64,000 nucleotides of DNA from Candidatus Microthrix subdominans (GTDB lineage: Bacteria > Actinomycetota > Acidimicrobiia > Acidimicrobiales > Microtrichaceae). A program made the position numbers and the translations under genes. Of the stretch, positions 1-7,832 are shown in pieces; position 1 is the stretch's first letter, and every line of letters begins with the position of its first letter. The notes beneath the pieces were generated by a model, which saw only the letters and a program-made list of their open reading frames with translations, did not search any database and was not told the DNA's origin. The DNA lies in the NCBI GenBank assembly GCA_016719385.1, contig JADJZA010000010.1, positions 186,001 through 250,000 on the forward strand, given 5' to 3'.

Positions 1-1626
1 GGCGTGTGGGTGGCGCCCGCCGTCGCCCTCGCCGGGGGGCGCCACGCTCCACTCACTGCGTCGGTGTCCCAGTTCCCCTTGGTCTGGAGAGCGGTTCGGG
101 ATCCAGCGTTTCGCGCCTTCGCGGTGGGCATCCACCTCTCGATCGGGTTCCTGACGGTCACCGCCCGACTGCTCGGCGACTCGGGGGCACACGCCAACGC
201 CATGTTCGATCGGGTCGCCGCCGAACGGCGTGATGCCGCCGGATCCGAGGCTGCCGCCGCCTCGATGCGGGAGGCCCTCGGTCCGGCGATCGACGAACTC
301 GAAGCGCTGGAAGCGGTGTTGGTGGCCGAGCCCCGATCGCTGGTGTTGGAACGGTGCCGGCGGCTGGAGGAACGATCCCGACACCTGCAGCTCACGCGGG
401 AGCTACGGGCAGGGCCCGTGCCGTCCTGGGATGATCGGGCGGCCCGCCGGGAGTTGAGGATCCGGATGCGGCGCGTCGCCGGTGTGGCCTACACCTCCAG
501 CTTTGCGTGGTGCGTCCTGGCCAGCGTGGAGGGCGTTCGTCGAGGGCTCATCTCTCCGGCGCGGGCGGCCGCGTCCACCGGCCTGTTGTTTACTTTGGCC
601 GGTTGGGGGATCCTCGACCGGGGGCCGATGCTTACCGGGGTCGGTACAGCGGCGACCCGCGGCCGCACGCTGCTGAGCGGCCTGCTGGGCGGCGTGATCT
701 CCGCCGAGTTGCACCGCGGCGCGGCCACGCCCGGGTTCGACACCTCGGTGCGCGATCAGGTGCAGCTGCAATCGTCGGCCTTGGCGGCGTCCTCCAGGGA
801 TCTGGCGTGGGGGCAGCTGATCAGCACGGCTGTCGGCGGCTGGTACGAGTGGCGCAACCTGGCCCGAACCGAGCGGCCGGCCTACGCCGCCCTCATCCTC
901 GGGTACTCCTGGGGGCTTCCTCAGTCCCTCCACCTGTTTCTCTCCGGCATATGGGAGGCGCAGCGCCAGAACGATCTCGCCCGACGCCATCAGGTCGAGT
1001 CGGCTGCCCGACGGGGAAGGGCACGGGGTGCCGAATGGGCGGCGCGCGCCAGCCACGACTACGTGGCCCAGTCGTTGCTGCACCTCCAGCAGCATCCCGA
1101 CCTCGATCATGACGCTGCTTTGGCGGTCCTGGGCGACGCCCGCACGAAGCTGGAGCAGGCCCTCGCCCAAGGGACGGTGGAGTTCGCCAGCGACCTGACC
1201 GAGATGCTGGCTGAGTGCGTGCACGGCTACCGGGTGTTCGGGCTGGAGGCCAGGCTGGATGTCCGCTCGGAGGATGACTTGGCTCCGGCGGCGAACACGC
1301 TCGGTGAGGCCTCCGGCCAGGCCCTATTGCTGGCGCTCAACCAGGGCCTCGGCAACGTGCTGGCCCACTCCAGCGATCGGCACCCCACCGTCGAGGTCAC
1401 CGTCAACCGGGGGAGCGCACAGCTGAGGTTGACCAATCGCACCGACACCCTCGCCGAGACAGATCCGGAGCCGGGCCTGGGACGGGGCGGCTACGGGTTG
1501 GCGGCGGTCGAGGCCGCCGTCGCCGAGCTGGGCGGACGTTGTGAGCTGGTCGTCGGCCGCGAGATGACCGTGTTTGCCGTCGACCTGCCCGTTGATGCTC
1601 CGATGACACCGACCGGCGACGGGTAG
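1..1626 (+). CDS. Membrane sensor histidine kinase-like protein, 5' end possibly cut
   Basis: A predicted membrane sensor kinase that would autophosphorylate and signal to a response regulator. About five hydrophobic segments lie between residues 35 and 315 (counting from the GTG at position 4). They are followed by a HisKA_3-like block, ASHDYVAQSLLHLQ, with candidate phospho-acceptor H351, and a C-terminal HATPase region with a weak N-box (NQGLGNVLAHS near residue 446) and a glycine-rich GRGGYGLAAVEAA box. The frame is open to the window edge, so the true start may lie upstream. No response regulator gene adjoins it. The degenerate N-box means kinase activity is not certain; it could be a signalling-dead relative. 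Confidence 0.65.
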   Translation, partial: GVWVAPAVALAGGRHAPLTASVSQFPLVWRAVRDPAFRAFAVGIHLSIGFLTVTARLLGDSGAHANAMFDRVAAERRDAAGSEAAAASMREALGPAIDELEALEAVLVAEPRSLVLERCRRLEERSRHLQLTRELRAGPVPSWDDRAARRELRIRMRRVAGVAYTSSFAWCVLASVEGVRRGLISPARAAASTGLLFTLAGWGILDRGPMLTGVGTAATRGRTLLSGLLGGVISAELHRGAATPGFDTSVRDQVQLQSSALAASSRDLAWGQLISTAVGGWYEWRNLARTERPAYAALILGYSWGLPQSLHLFLSGIWEAQRQNDLARRHQVESAARRGRARGAEWAARASHDYVAQSLLHLQQHPDLDHDAALAVLGDARTKLEQALAQGTVEFASDLTEMLAECVHGYRVFGLEARLDVRSEDDLAPAANTLGEASGQALLLALNQGLGNVLAHSSDRHPTVEVTVNRGSAQLRLTNRTDTLAETDPEPGLGRGGYGLAAVEAAVAELGGRCELVVGREMTVFAVDLPVDAPMTPTGDG

Positions 1627-1709
1627 TCGAGAGATCGACCCGGATGCTCCGGCAGACGGACGCAATCGCCGACACCGGCTCACCGCCGACGCCGCCCGTT
1701 GTAGGAAGC

Positions 1710-2639
1710 TCATGCGCTCCGCTGCACGATGGCTTGGGCGAGCTTGCGCAGCGTGACGTCAAGCTCGTCGGCCACCATCTCCCAGGTCATCCGAAAAGTG
1801 GCGTACCCATGGCTGAGCGCGGCGGCGTCCCGGCGGGCATCGTTCTCCCGGTCACGCTGTCGTTCGTGCCACGAGCGGCTGTCGAGTTCGCCGATCAGCC
1901 GCTCCGCCACCCAGAGAAGATCGACCGTGGCACCCCACGGCATCGGCACCTGGCGTTCGGGCAGCACCATCCCGGACGACTTGATGCCCTCCCAGAAGAG
2001 CCGTTCCAGTGCGCTCGCAGATCCACCCGGTCGATGCCGGGCGGCCATGATGCGCCCCAATGCTGCTCGGCCGGTGGCGCCCCGGGAGGGCATGCCCGCC
2101 AGGAGTTGTTCCAGGGCCTCAAGCGAACTTCCGTTCTGGGCCAGTGTCATGTCGACCACCCGGTCGAGTTGCGCACCGTCGAGCACCGCGGCCAAGTCGA
2201 CCAGCGTCTGGGTCACCGTGGTCACGCGCATACCGTGCAGGTAGAGCGAGCGCGGCTTGGTTGCTCGGCGGTGAACAACGATTTCGCCCGCCAGGGGTCC
2301 GCTGGAACCCCCGGTTGTCGAGATGTCAATCGGCAAGGTGAGAAGCCGCCGATGTTCCGATCTCGCTGACCACATCCCGGGCAGATCGTGAAGGAGCGCT
2401 GCCGTCCTATGGCTGAGGGCAGCCTGGGGCACCGCCAGGCTCGCCACCCTCGACCGGCCGACCAGGTCCTGCGGCGGCGGTCCGATCGCGACGACGTTGC
2501 GACCCAACGGCGTCCACCGGCCGGTCATGAGCCGGTACCGCAGCATGCCCGGGCTGAAACCCAGGCCACGCAGCTGATCCCGGGTGACCAGCCCATGCTG
2601 CTCGCCGGCCAATCTCGTCACCTCGGACTCGTCCGCCAT
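1710..2639 (-). CDS. AbiEi-type antitoxin / DUF559 nuclease-fold protein
   Basis: 309 residues. The N-terminus (VTRDQLRGLGFSPGMLRYRL, residues ~14-33) is the winged-helix domain of AbiEi-like type IV antitoxins. The C-terminus (from ~210) resembles DUF559/Vsr-like PD-(D/E)XK proteins, with VDLLW followed by GELDSRSWH and a conserved-looking ending. Such proteins are common in Actinobacteria; their role (regulator, defence or DNA repair) is unsettled. The ATG at 2639 is chosen over upstream reading because TATGGT sits exactly six bases ahead of it, the leaderless arrangement. No AbiEii nucleotidyltransferase toxin lies beside it, so it is a solo antitoxin-like gene. Confidence 0.8.
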   Translation of the reverse strand: MADESEVTRLAGEQHGLVTRDQLRGLGFSPGMLRYRLMTGRWTPLGRNVVAIGPPPQDLVGRSRVASLAVPQAALSHRTAALLHDLPGMWSARSEHRRLLTLPIDISTTGGSSGPLAGEIVVHRRATKPRSLYLHGMRVTTVTQTLVDLAAVLDGAQLDRVVDMTLAQNGSSLEALEQLLAGMPSRGATGRAALGRIMAARHRPGGSASALERLFWEGIKSSGMVLPERQVPMPWGATVDLLWVAERLIGELDSRSWHERQRDRENDARRDAAALSHGYATFRMTWEMVADELDVTLRKLAQAIVQRSA

Positions 2640-2645
2640 CGTTGG

Positions 2646-2651
2646 ACCATA
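2646..2651 (-). promoter_or_regulatory. Leaderless -10 element of AbiEi-like gene
   Basis: TATGGT on the minus strand, followed by six bases and the ATG at 2639. This predicts that transcription starts at the start codon. Inferred from position and sequence only. Confidence 0.5.
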
Positions 2652-2709
2652 AGCAGGCGCCGGTCGTGCCGTCTCCGGGGATCCCGACCCGGTTGGTGAG
2701 TCATCGGGC

Positions 2710-2759
2710 CGAACTCTGCCGCTAACGCGTCGTAGAGCGCGCGATAGCGGCAGAGTTCG
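2710..2759. repeat. Intergenic palindrome P1 (20-bp arms, 10-base loop)
   Basis: Arms 2710-2729 and 2740-2759 pair with one A-A mismatch (2725/2744) around a 10-base loop. It lies between two divergently transcribed genes, so it is not placed as a simple terminator. It matches palindrome P2 (24022-24075) at 16 of 20 arm positions and has the same loop length; three of the four differences are compensated on the other arm. Confidence 0.85.
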
Positions 2760-2762
2760 CCA

Positions 2763-2805
2763 GGGTGCGGGTGCGGGTGCGGGTGCGGGTGCGGGGTGCG
2801 GGTGC
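2763..2805. repeat. GGGTGC hexanucleotide tandem repeat
   Basis: Five perfect GGGTGC units (2763-2792), one unit with an extra G (2793-2799) and one more (2800-2805). It sits upstream of the methyltransferase gene, about 27 bases before its candidate -10 element (TAAGGT, 2832-2837), so changes in copy number could alter promoter spacing. Confidence 0.85.
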
Positions 2806-2864
2806 CGCCGGATTGGCCGAGACCGCTCGGTTAAGGTCGCGGCATCGCACCACGAAGCATCGGC

Positions 2865-3467
2865 TTGGCGGCCGGAGTGGACCTCGAAGCAGCCGGCCAG
2901 GATGAGCAGAAGTACACCACCTCCAACCCGCTCGTTCGGTGGCTGATCGGCTGCCTGTTGGTGCAAGTGGGCCAGGCGATCGGGCCCGACCCGGGCCGGC
3001 TGGCCGATATCGGTACCGGCGAAGGCCTGGCCCTGGCCCGGGTGATCCCCGAGGGGGTGACGCCGATCGGAGTCGAGTTTCGTTTCGCCAAACTGGCTCT
3101 GGCGGTCGCAGCAGTGCCCGGCCTGGGGGCGGCGGTCGGGGACATCGGGCTGTTGCCCTTTCCTGATGCGTCGATCGATACCGTCGTCTGCCAGGAGGTG
3201 CTCGAGCACCTGCCGACCGTTCAGCCGGCAGTCGAGGAGTTGGCCCGGATCACCAAGGGCCGCTGCATCGTCACCGTGCCCCACGAGCCGTTCTTTCGAT
3301 TCGGGAACTTGGCGCGAGGCAAGAACGTGGCCCGCTGGGGCAACGACGTGGAGCACCTCCAGCGATTCACGCCGCGTCGGCTGCGGTTGGCGCTTGAGCC
3401 GCATTTCGGGTCGGTCACCGTTCGGCGGGTGACGCCGTGGCTGATGGCGGTTTCCGAGCCTCGTTGA
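2865..3467 (+). CDS. Class I SAM-dependent methyltransferase
   Basis: About 200 residues. Motif I is LADIGTGEG (~45-53), an acidic residue follows strand 2 (PIGVEF), and motif IV is VCQEVLEHLP (~108-117), as in small-molecule class I methyltransferases. The acceptor is unknown. The first standard start in frame is TTG 2865, with GTG 2877 also possible. However, TAAGGT at 2832-2837 would place a leaderless start at 2844, where only ATC is in frame, so the 5' end is uncertain. The last ~15 codons are duplicated downstream in a 66-base period repeat. Confidence 0.75.
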   Translation: MAAGVDLEAAGQDEQKYTTSNPLVRWLIGCLLVQVGQAIGPDPGRLADIGTGEGLALARVIPEGVTPIGVEFRFAKLALAVAAVPGLGAAVGDIGLLPFPDASIDTVVCQEVLEHLPTVQPAVEELARITKGRCIVTVPHEPFFRFGNLARGKNVARWGNDVEHLQRFTPRRLRLALEPHFGSVTVRRVTPWLMAVSEPR

Positions 3468-3526
3468 GGGAGCGCCTCAGCGACAGGCCGGCGGGTGACG
3501 CCGTGGCTGATGGCGGTTGCCGAACC
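3423..3526. repeat. Direct repeat of the methyltransferase 3' end
   Basis: A 38-base segment at 3423-3460 recurs at 3489-3526 with two mismatches. The 66-base period keeps frame, but the first copy is followed by the gene's TGA at 3465-3467, so the second copy is untranslated remnant. This looks like a recent local duplication. Confidence 0.85.
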
Positions 3527-3577
3527 TTCACGTGACGCGATCGTTGATGGGGTCGCTCTGGCGGGTCCCCGCTGGGA

Positions 3578-4564
3578 CTACTCGCCGGTGGAGGCCCGCA
3601 GCCACCGCAGCAACGGGGCCGAGACGGCGAAGCCGGCCACGTCCACCCCGACGAAGACGACGCGCGCCGCAACTGCGATCGCCGCCGCCTCGGCCCGGGG
3701 GAGCCCGCACAACAACACGAACACCGCCTCGCGAACGCCGGCTCCCCCGGGAACCGGGATGGCGAGAAACCCGGCCAGCCATGCGGCGACGGTGGCGCCG
3801 ACAAGGGCGACCGGCGCGACGTCGAAGCCCAACCCCACCCCGAGTGCCCAACTGACCGTCCCGATCAGGAGCCATGCGGGTACGTAGGCGATCACGGTAA
3901 CGACCGCTCGGCCCCAGGGCGGCGACGGGATGTCGAGTGGCCGCCCGGAAATGGCCGCCAGACGGGCGAACACCCAGGCACCGATCGTGGGGTGGAGGGC
4001 GCCGATGACCGCCACCCCGCCGGCGATGAGGATGACGCGGCTCCATAGCGGCAGGTTGTCCAGCCACGGGGCTACGCCCGCCACCGTCAGCACGGCGGCG
4101 CCGTACAGATAGAGCAGGGAGACGATCGTCGAGGCATAGGCCGCGCTCGCCTGCGCGCCGGAGCGGCGGGCCAACTCGCTGCGGCCCAGGACCGGCCAGA
4201 TTCCGCCCGGGATGTACTTGCCCAGCTCGCCGACGAAGTACCAGCGCAGGGCGGTGCTTGGCGGTGTGGGCGCACCCCGTTCGGTCAGCACAACGCCCCA
4301 CAAGGCGCCGATCGCACTCATCGCTGCGACGGCGATGACCAGCGCAAGCACAGCGGGCACGATCGCCATGTCGGAGAACGCCTCGGAGATCCGGTCCCAG
4401 TCTTGCCCGAGCGATCGCACGACGAAGGCGATCGCCAGGGCTGCGATCGCAGCGCCGAGGACCGGCATCGACCAGCGGGGTAAACGCCGGAGCCTGGGGG
4501 TGGGCACGCCCACCAGGGTGGTACCGCCAGCAGCCGTGGGCACCACAATCTGGGGCACCGACAC
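3578..4564 (-). CDS. Flippase-like integral membrane protein (LPG synthase TM family)
   Basis: A polytopic membrane protein of the AglD/UPF0104 flippase-like family (lysylphosphatidylglycerol synthase transmembrane region). Eight or so hydrophobic helices fill the protein. Family-typical stretches are YFVGELGKYIPGGIWP (the K-x-I-P-G-G motif) and, near the C-terminus, FLAIPVPGGAGVREAVFV (the G-G-x-G-V-R-E motif). Relatives move polyprenyl- or lipid-linked substrates across the membrane; the substrate here is unknown. The frame is open to an ATG at 4744, but that overlaps the divergent EamA gene and adds a poor N-terminus. GTG 4564 is a compromise (GTG 4558, 4546 and 4513 are also possible). 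Confidence 0.75.
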   Translation of the reverse strand: MSVPQIVVPTAAGGTTLVGVPTPRLRRLPRWSMPVLGAAIAALAIAFVVRSLGQDWDRISEAFSDMAIVPAVLALVIAVAAMSAIGALWGVVLTERGAPTPPSTALRWYFVGELGKYIPGGIWPVLGRSELARRSGAQASAAYASTIVSLLYLYGAAVLTVAGVAPWLDNLPLWSRVILIAGGVAVIGALHPTIGAWVFARLAAISGRPLDIPSPPWGRAVVTVIAYVPAWLLIGTVSWALGVGLGFDVAPVALVGATVAAWLAGFLAIPVPGGAGVREAVFVLLCGLPRAEAAAIAVAARVVFVGVDVAGFAVSAPLLRWLRASTGE

Positions 4565-4749
4565 CGGCTGGACACCACTGGCAAACTGGGCGTCGTCGCT
4601 CGCCGGTGTTGCGACCCCGTACCGAAGAGGGCAAGCCTGTCGACCGTGCCCAGGCGTCAGCGACCGATCAACGCCCTGGTCGGCGGCAACCGCCGCCTGA
4701 TGTTCGAGCGCCGCACGGGTTGGCGCTCGTGAGCGTCGCCACATTCGTC

Positions 4750-5559
4750 ATGGTGCTGGTTGCCGCCATGTTGCACGCCGCCTGGAACCTTGCGATGAAG
4801 GACAGCGATGACCGGTTGCTGGCCGCCTGGGCCATCATGGGAGTCGGCGGCCTGGTCAGCCTGCCCGTGTTGGTCGTGCTGGGTCCGCCGCCGGCCGAGG
4901 CGCTCGGGTGGCTGGCGCTGTCGGTGGGCATCCACGTCGGCTACGTCCTGGCGCTGTCGCGGGCCTACGAGCTCACCGACCTGGCGGTCGCCTACCCGGT
5001 GGCCCGGGGCACCGCCCCACTGCTGGTCACCATCGGCGGGGTGACCCTGCTGGGTGACGCCATCTCGCCGCTGGGCATCGTCGGCGTGGCGCTCGTGTCC
5101 GGGGGGCTGATGTCGATGATGCGGCGGGGCAGCCTGGCCGGGTATCGCTGGGCCGTGTTCACCGGCCTGTTCATCGCCTCCTACACCCTGAGCGACGGCG
5201 CCGGGGTTCGTGCCGGCGACGATGCACTGCGCTACATCGCCGCACTGTTCGTGCTGCAGACGGCGCTGTTGAGCGTGGTGGTGCTGCGGGTGAGGGGTCG
5301 CCGGTCGATGGTCGACACGATGCGGGCCCAGCCGTGGCGCCTGGGCATGGCCGGCTGCGCGGGGGTCACGGCGTATCTGCTGGTGCTGATCGCGTCCCGC
5401 ACCAGCCCGCTCGGCCTGGTGTCTGGGCTGCGCGAGACGTCGACGGCCTTCGGCGTCCTCGGTGGTTCGGTGTTTCTCGGTGAGTCGGTGACGCCCAAGC
5501 ATGCCGCCGCCGTCGCAGCCGCCATCGTCGGTGCACTCTTGATCCTCGCCGGGTCCTGA
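4750..5559 (+). CDS. EamA/DMT-family transporter
   Basis: A drug/metabolite-transporter superfamily protein of about 269 residues with ten predicted helices in two EamA repeats. The start MLHAAWNLAMK is characteristic of the family's first helix. The second repeat carries the related RETSTAFGVLGGSVFLGE segment. Substrate unknown. ATG 4750 places this motif at the very N-terminus; GTG 4729 and TTG 4720 are in-frame alternatives. It is divergent from the flippase-like gene and convergent with the oxygenase gene, whose end lies 30 bases away. Confidence 0.85.
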   Translation: MVLVAAMLHAAWNLAMKDSDDRLLAAWAIMGVGGLVSLPVLVVLGPPPAEALGWLALSVGIHVGYVLALSRAYELTDLAVAYPVARGTAPLLVTIGGVTLLGDAISPLGIVGVALVSGGLMSMMRRGSLAGYRWAVFTGLFIASYTLSDGAGVRAGDDALRYIAALFVLQTALLSVVVLRVRGRRSMVDTMRAQPWRLGMAGCAGVTAYLLVLIASRTSPLGLVSGLRETSTAFGVLGGSVFLGESVTPKHAAAVAAAIVGALLILAGS

Positions 5560-5589
5560 GCGGTCCGACGCGGGTCTCGCCCGCTCCGC

Positions 5590-6726
5590 TCAACCCTCGA
5601 GCGACGCGAACAGTTCGGGAAACACCCGGGACACCTTGGCGGTGAGGTACTCGCCGTAGGTGCCGGTCCAGGCCGCGGGGTCGGTCCGGTCCCACCGTTG
5701 CTGTATCGAGGGGGTTGCGACCGAGTCGGAACTGACCGTCGGACGGTGCGGGTCGCTGGGGTCTGACGGTGCCGTCAAGCTGTCGAGGGGCAGCGGCCGC
5801 ACCCGGGCGTCCCAGCCGGGGTCGAAGAACAGTGGGAACGACAGCCGCCCTGCGCCGCTTGTGTTGCGCACCCGGTGGGGGGTAGAGCGGTAACGCCCGG
5901 CGGTGAGCGCTTCGAGCATGTCGCCCAGGTTGCACACCAGGACGCTGGGTTCGGCGGGAACCGGCAGCCAGCGGCCGTCCACCCGAACCTCCAGGCCGCC
6001 CCGATCGTCCTGGGCGAGCAGGGTCAGTAGGCCGTAATCGGTATGTTCGGCCACGCCCCAGGCGGGCGCACGCGGGGTGGTGAGGTGTGGGCCGCCCTCG
6101 GGTGCCTCCACCTCGGGTGGGTAGTGAAAGATCCGAAACAGCACGGTGGGGTCGGCGGTCAAATCATCGGCGAACCAGCCGCGCGGCAACCCCAAGGCGA
6201 TGGCCAGGCCGGACATGATGGCGTGGCCCACCCGGGTGGCGGCGTCGAGGTAAGCCAATACGGCGGTGCCCAGCCCGGCCGGCTCGTCGGGGAACAGGTT
6301 GGGGCCATGCAGCGGGGTGCCCGCCCGCACCCGGGGATCGTCGTTGGGTAGTTCGGTGCCGAAGTAGATCCCCTCCTTATGGTCGGGCCGTCCCGAGGTC
6401 AGCTCGGCACCGACGGGAAACCAGCCCCTCCAAGCGGGCCCTGCCATGGCCATGGCGATCTCGGCCTTGGTTTGGTCGCTCTGGGCGAAGAACCGGCGGG
6501 CCAGTCGGTCCAGATCGGCGAACAGGGCCGGGTCGATGCCGTGACCGGTGACACGAAAGAACCCCTGGGTGCGACAGGCCACGTCCAGCGCCTCGGCGAC
6601 CCGGAGCTGGGAGGTGGTCGGGGCGCCTTGCCGGACGGGCGAGCGGTGTCCGGCTGTCCGGTCGTCGATTGGGAGCGCCTGGTCGTCGAGCAGCGGCGAG
6701 AGGTCGATCAGCGGGGGTTCGTCCAC
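5590..6726 (-). CDS. 2-oxoglutarate/Fe(II) dioxygenase, isopenicillin N synthase family
   Basis: 378 residues. A DIOX_N-type N-terminus (IDLSPLL, then ACRTQGFFRVTGHGID) precedes the 2OG-Fe(II) jelly roll. The iron ligands are visible as H-x-D in AEHTDYGLLTLL, with the distal His in YRSTPHRVRN, and the 2OG-binding R-x-S is in RLSFPLFFDPG. Such enzymes hydroxylate or desaturate small molecules; the substrate is unknown. A ~40-residue Ser/Asp/Pro-rich insertion precedes the C-terminal helix. The start is GTG 6726, preceded by CAGACT at six bases. Divergent from the SOS gene imuA'. Confidence 0.85.
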   Translation of the reverse strand: MDEPPLIDLSPLLDDQALPIDDRTAGHRSPVRQGAPTTSQLRVAEALDVACRTQGFFRVTGHGIDPALFADLDRLARRFFAQSDQTKAEIAMAMAGPAWRGWFPVGAELTSGRPDHKEGIYFGTELPNDDPRVRAGTPLHGPNLFPDEPAGLGTAVLAYLDAATRVGHAIMSGLAIALGLPRGWFADDLTADPTVLFRIFHYPPEVEAPEGGPHLTTPRAPAWGVAEHTDYGLLTLLAQDDRGGLEVRVDGRWLPVPAEPSVLVCNLGDMLEALTAGRYRSTPHRVRNTSGAGRLSFPLFFDPGWDARVRPLPLDSLTAPSDPSDPHRPTVSSDSVATPSIQQRWDRTDPAAWTGTYGEYLTAKVSRVFPELFASLEG

Positions 6727-6778
6727 AGCGGCAGTCTGGTGCAGCGTTGCTCGGCGTGGTGCGGGTTGACTGCGGACA

Positions 6779-6808
6779 TTGACAGCATCGAACGAGTGTT
6801 CGATGCTG
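6779..6808 (+). promoter_or_regulatory. LexA (SOS) operator and promoter of imuA'-imuB
   Basis: Perfect palindrome with 11-base arms (6783-6793 and 6798-6808) around GAGT. Its core CGAAC-N4-GTTCG is the Gram-positive/mycobacterial LexA box. It overlaps a -35 TTGACA (6779-6784) and a -10 GATGCT (6802-6807, 17-base spacer), so bound LexA would block polymerase. The ATG at 6814 is seven bases after the -10, implying a leaderless message. Confidence 0.9.
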
Positions 6809-6813
6809 GGGTG

Positions 6814-7674
6814 ATGTCCGCAGCCGTATCACCTCACAACCTGTCGCTCCCGGCGTTGGCAACCCGGATCGACGACCCGACCGAGCGGCGCGCCCGGGTG
6901 CGTCAGCTGTCGGCCAGCTTGGCTCCGGTCAGCTTGGCGTCCCAACAGAAGCTGCCGGTGGTGGCCGCTTTGGCCGAACTGCTGCCCGGCGGCGGGGTGG
7001 CGCGCGGGTCGACCGTTTCGGTCGGCGGGCCCTGCGGTGCCGTGTCGCTGGCCGCCCTGTTGGCGGTCGAGGCCAGCAAGGCGGGGTCGTGGGTGGTGGC
7101 GGTGGGTATGGACGAGTTCAACTGGGAGATGGCCTTGGCGCTGGGGGTGGTCGCCGAGCGGTCGGTTGTGGTGCGGGTGGGTGACCGATCGCCTGCCACC
7201 GGGGTGATGGTCACCGAGGTGATGGCGGCCGTGGTCGACGCCGCCGATGTGGTGCTCGTCGGCCCCGAGGTGGGGTTGTCGCCCACGGCCGTCCGGCGGT
7301 TGCGGGCCAGGGCCCGGGAACGGGGCAGCGTCCTGGTCCGGGTACAGCCCGGCTTCGCACGCCCGGGCGCCGGTCGAGCGCGGCGACCCAACGCCTCGCT
7401 GGACGACCGATGGGCAGACGCCGAGCTGTCATTGCAGGCACGGGCGCTTCGCTGGGGCGGGCTGGGCCAGGGATGGGGCCACCTCGACGGACGGCTGATC
7501 GAGGTGGCCGTCGGCGGGCGTCGGCGGGCGTCGGCGGGTGGACGGGGGGTGCTGTGGCTGCCCGACGACCAGGGACGGGTCCGCCGCGTCGAGGCGGGCG
7601 AGTTCGATGCCGATCGACCGGGCCGATCCGCCGAGGTGGTGCCGTTGCGTCCCACCGGTACGGGTGGCATGTGA
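6814..7674 (+). CDS. imuA: ImuA'-like SOS mutagenesis protein
   Basis: 286 residues. A RecA-like accessory protein of the ImuA'-ImuB-DnaE2 translesion mutasome, which bridges the catalytic polymerase and DNA under damage stress. It keeps a RecA-type core (VSVGGPCGAVSLAALLAVEASKAGSWVVAVG; VVLVGPEVGLSPTAVRRLRARA) but no clear Walker A GxxxxGKT. The ATG at 6814 directly follows the LexA-covered promoter; an upstream in-frame ATG (6379) lies inside the divergent oxygenase gene and is not used. imuB follows 158 bases later on the same strand, and dnaE2 lies 17 kb away with its own LexA box. Confidence 0.85.
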   Translation: MSAAVSPHNLSLPALATRIDDPTERRARVRQLSASLAPVSLASQQKLPVVAALAELLPGGGVARGSTVSVGGPCGAVSLAALLAVEASKAGSWVVAVGMDEFNWEMALALGVVAERSVVVRVGDRSPATGVMVTEVMAAVVDAADVVLVGPEVGLSPTAVRRLRARARERGSVLVRVQPGFARPGAGRARRPNASLDDRWADAELSLQARALRWGGLGQGWGHLDGRLIEVAVGGRRRASAGGRGVLWLPDDQGRVRRVEAGEFDADRPGRSAEVVPLRPTGTGGM

Positions 7675-7832
7675 CGTGGCCGATGGCGTGCGACCCCGGG
7701 CGGCGTGTGCCGTATCGGACGAACGCAGGCGCGGGGTGCGTGGTGGGTCTGCGCGGGTGTGTGCGGGGTGCGTGGCGGTCCGGCGTGGGCGCATGTTGGC
7801 ATGAACCGAGACCGCCGGCCGATGGGTGACCG

